DNA of 56,038 nucleotides from Bacteroidales bacterium. GTDB taxonomy: Bacteria > Bacteroidota > Bacteroidia > Bacteroidales > Azobacteroidaceae. The stretch is from contig BHEP01000016.1 in assembly GCA_003851245.1 (NCBI GenBank), positions 1 through 56,038 on the forward strand, written 5' to 3'. The translations under genes were made by a program, and so were the position numbers. The notes below the pieces were generated by a model. The model did no database searches and was not told the DNA's origin. It was given only the letters and a program-made list of their open reading frames with translations. Positions 52,447 through 56,038 of the stretch are shown piece by piece. Position 1 is the first letter of the stretch. Each line of letters begins with the position of its first letter.

Positions 52447-53970
52447 ATGAAAAATATATTAATCAAATTAAAATCTATACTCTTGCTTGTGAGCACAATT
52501 GTGCTCGTTCAATCCTGTGAGCTGAAGTCTGAAATATATGATGCCATCAATCCATTAATTTTTCCCACAACAGCAGCCGATGTCGATGCCTTAGTTACTG
52601 CCAATGCATATGGTGTATTCAGAAATGATGGATATTCTGGAATATTTAATGTAGCACATGGAATAAATACCATCAATGACATTTGCTCAGACTATGGGGC
52701 CTGCTCTTGGGCGTGGTCGTGGGACAACCTTGCATACGTGCAATATGAAGTCTCCAAACAAGACTTGATTCTTCAACAATATGAATACATGCCATTTATT
52801 AGTAAAATGACATTGACTCTCGACCGTATTAAGAATGTGCAAATGGACGAAACAGTTAAGGCTATGTATGTGGCTGAACTTCGTTTAGGACGCGGATGGC
52901 TGGCAATGTTGCTGTTTGATTACTATGGTGGCATTGTGATTGCGGACACAGAAACATTAAAAAAACCAATCGCCGAAATAAACTTGCCTCGAATGACAAA
53001 TGAGCAGATGGTGACTTACATCGAAACAGAGTTAAGCGAGGCTGCTAAGGTTTTGCCATACAACTACAAAAAAGGAGATGCTAAATATGGTCGATTCACT
53101 AAAGGTCTTGCCAATACCGTTCTTCTAAAGCTTTATATGCACACCAAACAGTGGGAAAAGGCTGAAGCAATGGGTCGAGAATTAATGAAATCGGAATATG
53201 CTTATTCTCTCGTGCCTGAATATGCTGATATTTTTAAACTGGCAAATGAAAAAAATGCAGAAATTATTTGGGCTGTGCAATGCAAAACAGGCTTTCAACA
53301 ACACAAATGGCAGCCGCACATCTTGCCCAATGATTATGATTATACGCCTTTTTTGAGCTCATTGACAAAATGGAATGGCTTCAAAATGACTTGGGACTAT
53401 TTTAATACATTTGACCTGAATGACAAACGCAGGGAAACACTGATATATGATTATACAAGTAAAGCAGGGGTTCATCATAGCCAAGAAAATGATGCAAACA
53501 ATCCTAGTGCTCAGTTGTATTTAGGCTGTATTCCTTTGAAATATGAGATCGATCCTGCCACCACTGGAGAAAATTCGCAGGTAGATTGGATTGTATATCG
53601 ATATGCAGATGTACTGACTCTCACCGCTGAGGCAATTGTTAGAAACAAAGGCATTACCAGTGAGGCTGTAGACTTATTGAATCAGGTAAGAGAGCGTGCT
53701 TTGCCAAGCAAGGGATACAAGTTGTCGGATTTTACTAATGCCGACCAACTCTTGCAAGCAATTCTTGACGAACGTGGATGGGAGCTCTATTTTGAAGGTG
53801 CGCGTCGAACAGATTTAATTCGTCACGGCAAATATATTGACCAAATTAAGGCAAAGGCCGAAAGAAAAGGTATGAAAACATTGGTCGACGAAACTCGATA
53901 TATATATCCTTTTCCTCAATCGTGGATTGATGAGGGTAAGGGTGTAATTGTTCAGAATCCAGGATATTGA
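52447..53970 (+). CDS. SusD/RagB-type surface glycan-binding lipoprotein
   Basis: The 507-residue lipoprotein carries a signal peptide with lipobox VLVQSC (Cys24) followed by ELKSE. The family blocks are LDRIKNVQMDETVKAMYVAE and LRLGRGWLAMLLFDYYGGIV in the first third. Later come RFTKGLANTVLLKLYMHTKQ, WEKAEAMGRELMKS, and the C-terminal VYRYADVLTLTAEAIVRNKG, LLNQVRERALPSKG and ERGWELYFEGARRTDLIRHG, with FPFPQ-like IYPFPQSWIDEG near the end. It partners the SusC just upstream and is followed by the GH31 gene on the same mRNA. Confidence 0.95.
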   Translation: MKNILIKLKSILLLVSTIVLVQSCELKSEIYDAINPLIFPTTAADVDALVTANAYGVFRNDGYSGIFNVAHGINTINDICSDYGACSWAWSWDNLAYVQYEVSKQDLILQQYEYMPFISKMTLTLDRIKNVQMDETVKAMYVAELRLGRGWLAMLLFDYYGGIVIADTETLKKPIAEINLPRMTNEQMVTYIETELSEAAKVLPYNYKKGDAKYGRFTKGLANTVLLKLYMHTKQWEKAEAMGRELMKSEYAYSLVPEYADIFKLANEKNAEIIWAVQCKTGFQQHKWQPHILPNDYDYTPFLSSLTKWNGFKMTWDYFNTFDLNDKRRETLIYDYTSKAGVHHSQENDANNPSAQLYLGCIPLKYEIDPATTGENSQVDWIVYRYADVLTLTAEAIVRNKGITSEAVDLLNQVRERALPSKGYKLSDFTNADQLLQAILDERGWELYFEGARRTDLIRHGKYIDQIKAKAERKGMKTLVDETRYIYPFPQSWIDEGKGVIVQNPGY

Positions 53971-54020
53971 TGAATTTGCTTGGGGTCTCACCCACCCCAA
54001 GCTCTTATGTGTCAAAAAAA

Positions 54021-55616
54021 ATGAAAAAAACAACATTATTATTTCTATCTCTATCTCTATTGATAGTGCTACAAATAAAAGCACAAGTATTTTCCTCTAC
54101 AATCGCATTCGATAAAGACGAATATTGGTGGGGAGGAGCTGTGGCATTGGGTTCTCAAATGCCGTATCTGAAAGATCTTGCCGAATTTGATTTGGCACTT
54201 CACAACCACAACAATCAACTTGTGCCCCTGCTCGTTTCCAATAAAGGACGCTATCTATGGAGTAACAAGCCCTATACCTTCGAGGTAAAAGGTAAAACCA
54301 TAGAAATTAAATCTGTATATGAGCAACTTGAAACTCAAAAAGCAGGCAGCACCTTAAAAGAAGCTTATTTGGCAGCTTGCAAGGAGCATTTTCCTCCCAC
54401 AGGAAAACTTCCTGACCCCTTATTTTTTACCATGCCGCAATACAATACGTGGATAGAATTGATGTACAATCAAAATCAAGACGATATTATGCTTTATGCG
54501 CAAAATATTTTGGACAACGATTTCCCCAAAGGCATTCTTATGATAGACGACAATTGGCAAAGATATTATGGTAATTTCGATTTCAAAGAAGAGAAATTCT
54601 CTAATCCAAAAAAAATGATAGAAGAACTCCATGCAATGGGTTTCAAAATCATGCTTTGGGTATGCCCCTTTGTGAGTGCCGACAGTCCTGAATATCGTTT
54701 CCTATCCAAAAAAGGATATCTGATCAGGCAAAAGGGCACACAAAATCCTGCAATGATTCATTGGTGGAATGGACAAAGTGCTTGTTACGACCTTACTAAT
54801 CCCGAAGCAGCAGCACATTTTGTAGGGCAACTCAAAAAAATGCAAGATGAATATGGTGTTGATGGATATAAGTTTGATGCTGGTGATAATTCTTTTTATG
54901 ATCCTCGACGCATCGACAGCTACAAAAAAGACGCAATTTCGGTAGATCATACCGAAGCTTGGGCACGCATTGGGCTAGAGTTTCCTTTCAACGAATACCG
55001 TGCTGGATGGAAAATGGGTGGACAGCCCTTGGCTCAACGTCTTGGAGATAAAAATTATTCTTGGGATGCTGTGGGAACTCTTATTCCCGAAATGCTTACC
55101 GCCGGATTGTTGGGATACGCCTACACCTGCCCCGATCTTATTGGAGGCGGACAATTTACTTCGTTCTTGGATATGAAAGATGAGGATTTTGACCAAGACC
55201 TCATTGTCAGATCAAGCCAAGTACATGCACTGATGCCCATGATGCAATTTTCTGTCGCCCCCTGGAGAATTTTGAATAAGGAAAATCTATCTTCTGTAAG
55301 AAAAATGGCGCACCTACACCAGCAAATGGGCGCATACATTCTCAATTGTGCCAATGAATCATCCCAGACAGGCGAACCCATCGTGCAGCATCTAGAATAT
55401 GCCTTCCCCGAGGAAGGATTTGCTACTTGCAAGGATCAATTTATGCTAGGCAAAAAATATCTTGTAGCTCCCATAATTTCTAAAGAAAATAAAAGAGAAG
55501 TCCAATTCCCCAAAGGAAACTGGAAAGACAGGCAAGGCAAGGTAATAAAAGGAGGAAAAACCATCACTTTTGATGTCTCTCTACAAGACTTGCTCTATTT
55601 TGAACGAATAAAGTAG
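54021..55616 (+). CDS. secreted GH31-family glycosidase
   Basis: The best start is the ATG at 54021, which begins the signal peptide MKKTTLLFLSLSLLIVLQIK; an in-frame ATG at 53970 and a TTG at 53967 would place an unlikely tail before it. The mature enzyme (about 510 residues) has a short beta domain and a TIM barrel (about 130-440). Probable nucleophile is Asp286 in DGYKFDAGD; probable acid/base is Asp343 in RLGDKNYSWD. ILMIDDNWQRYYGNFDF, HAMGFKIMLWVCPFVSAD and ALMPMMQFSVAPWRIL are also family-like. The short N terminus recalls the MYORG/alpha-galactosidase-like branch rather than large alpha-glucosidases, but this is only a resemblance. As the last gene of the ECF-controlled PUL it should act on an alpha-linked glycan. 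Confidence 0.9.
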   Translation: MKKTTLLFLSLSLLIVLQIKAQVFSSTIAFDKDEYWWGGAVALGSQMPYLKDLAEFDLALHNHNNQLVPLLVSNKGRYLWSNKPYTFEVKGKTIEIKSVYEQLETQKAGSTLKEAYLAACKEHFPPTGKLPDPLFFTMPQYNTWIELMYNQNQDDIMLYAQNILDNDFPKGILMIDDNWQRYYGNFDFKEEKFSNPKKMIEELHAMGFKIMLWVCPFVSADSPEYRFLSKKGYLIRQKGTQNPAMIHWWNGQSACYDLTNPEAAAHFVGQLKKMQDEYGVDGYKFDAGDNSFYDPRRIDSYKKDAISVDHTEAWARIGLEFPFNEYRAGWKMGGQPLAQRLGDKNYSWDAVGTLIPEMLTAGLLGYAYTCPDLIGGGQFTSFLDMKDEDFDQDLIVRSSQVHALMPMMQFSVAPWRILNKENLSSVRKMAHLHQQMGAYILNCANESSQTGEPIVQHLEYAFPEEGFATCKDQFMLGKKYLVAPIISKENKREVQFPKGNWKDRQGKVIKGGKTITFDVSLQDLLYFERIK

Positions 55617-55724
55617 TTTTAAGCTCATAAAACTTGTCATAAGAGCATTATTGTAGCTAATAGCCGAACTCAATACAACAGAGTGGCATAAATCGAGAAT
55701 AAATTTTTAGAGCTCGAAGGGTCA

Positions 55725-55773
55725 GCTAAAAAGTTATTTCTGTCACAGCAATGTGCTGAAATAGTTTTTTAGC
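55725..55773. repeat. long near-perfect hairpin downstream of the GH31 gene
   Basis: GCTAAAAAGTTATTTC (55725-55740) pairs along all 16 positions with GAAATAGTTTTTTAGC (55758-55773), with two G-U pairs at the middle. An inner AGCA/TGCT stem (55747-55750, 55754-55757) closes a 3-base loop. It lies about 110 bases beyond the GH31 stop and about 50 bases before the transposase-like frame. It may be a bidirectional terminator or part of a mobile-element end. The stretch 55617-55724 shows nothing else. Confidence 0.6.
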
Positions 55774-55811
55774 CCCTTAAATAATCGGACAAGATTATCA
55801 ATTAAAATGTG

Positions 55812-55819
55812 TAATTTTG
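55812..55819 (+). promoter_or_regulatory. -7 box ahead of the IS3-type orfA
   Basis: TAATTTTG fits TAnnTTTG, 4 bases before the ATG at 55824. No clear -33 box; the short distance makes it doubtful. Confidence 0.25.
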
Positions 55820-55823
55820 TATT

Positions 55824-56038
55824 ATGGAAAAAGAAAAAATAGTAGGAAAGAAAGCTAAAGATCATCAAAGAATGTTCAGAGCATGGCGTTAAGGCAGTAT
55901 TAGAAAAATATTCTGTTTATCCTGCCAGTTTCTATTCTTGGAAAAAGAAGGTTGAGACCATGGGCGAAGCAGGTTTTGCCCATGGCATTACTCCCGAGCA
56001 TTTCAAGCGTATTATAGTCTTAGAAAAGGAGAATAAGG
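55824..56038 (+). mobile_element. IS3-family transposase OrfA start, frameshifted, cut by the window edge
   Basis: The ATG at 55824 begins MEKEKIVGKKAKD and stops at TAA 55890 in that frame. Another frame, open from about 55846 through the window end, reads LKIIKECSEHGVKAVLEKYS then VYPASFYSWKKKVETMG, followed by HGITPEHFKRIIVLEKENK, which has the helix-turn-helix and the start of the leucine-zipper-like helix of IS3-family OrfA proteins. The two halves fit one protein after a single-base frame change at about 55850-55860. The usual programmed shift in IS3 elements is between orfA and orfB, not here, so this copy looks mutated. The terminal inverted repeat could not be placed; orfB lies beyond the window. 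Confidence 0.7.

Noticed and set aside
1..56038. tRNA, rRNA, CRISPR array, prophage or restriction/defence genes
   Set aside because: None is visible; gene-free stretches are short, and no CRISPR-like repeat-spacer pattern or phage or defence protein was found.

Overview
The window comes from a Bacteroidetes chromosome, most likely order Bacteroidales. The evidence is three SusC/SusD-type nutrient uptake modules, an ECF sigma/FecR pair feeding one of them, surface-lipoprotein signals of the C-(D/E) type, many promoters of the Bacteroidetes form TTTG-N19-22-TAnnTTTG, and the core block lpxB-surE-parA-parB-DUF5683-mltD-rel. The DNA is AT-rich with no rRNA, tRNA or CRISPR array that I can see. 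Genus is not determinable from the sequence alone.

Layout. (1) 1-12.85 kb, + strand: a polysaccharide-utilisation-like region. A 5'-truncated (by the window edge) SusC, a SusD and a six-hairpin-type glycosidase are followed by a second SusC that is clearly dead (stops, frameshifts, a large deletion), its intact SusD, and a secreted LamG plus endonuclease/exonuclease/phosphatase fusion. (2) 13-17.7 kb: two tandem paralogous lipoproteins of unknown function, gene debris including a decayed fragment of a close relative of the first susC, a coiled-coil-like lipoprotein and a DUF4369-only lipoprotein without the usual thioredoxin half. (3) 17.7-47 kb: housekeeping genes packed on both strands: UspA, a small HTH protein, PAP2 phosphatase, folC, a DUF5686 outer-membrane protein, a hemerythrin-like protein overlapping a LuxR regulator with a non-canonical receiver, lpxB, surE, parAB, DUF5683, mltD, rel, MerR, an M23 peptidase, alaS, a glycosyltransferase-like gene, cca, dedA, a GHL10 glycosidase, a YycJ-like MBL hydrolase, a sodium/solute symporter and ppk1. 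Several convergent pairs overlap tail to tail. (4) 47.2-55.6 kb, + strand: a complete PUL with ECF sigma factor, FecR anti-sigma, SusC with an STN signalling domain, SusD and a secreted GH31 glycosidase. (5) The right edge holds a long hairpin and the start of a frameshifted IS3-type orfA.

How it works together. The PULs would bind glycans at the surface (SusD), import them through TonB-dependent SusC barrels and cleave them with secreted or periplasmic glycosidases. The STN domain of the 49-kb SusC should signal substrate to FecR and release the ECF factor. The central block handles chromosome segregation, lipid A, stringent response, murein turnover and translation.

I do not see a complete, unmistakably new system. 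The best candidates for something undescribed are the hemerythrin/pseudo-receiver pair, a minus-strand terminator placed where a cis-antisense RNA of the ECF-type PUL would end, the tandem lipoprotein family, and the surE-parA intergenic repeats with DnaA-box-like sites.
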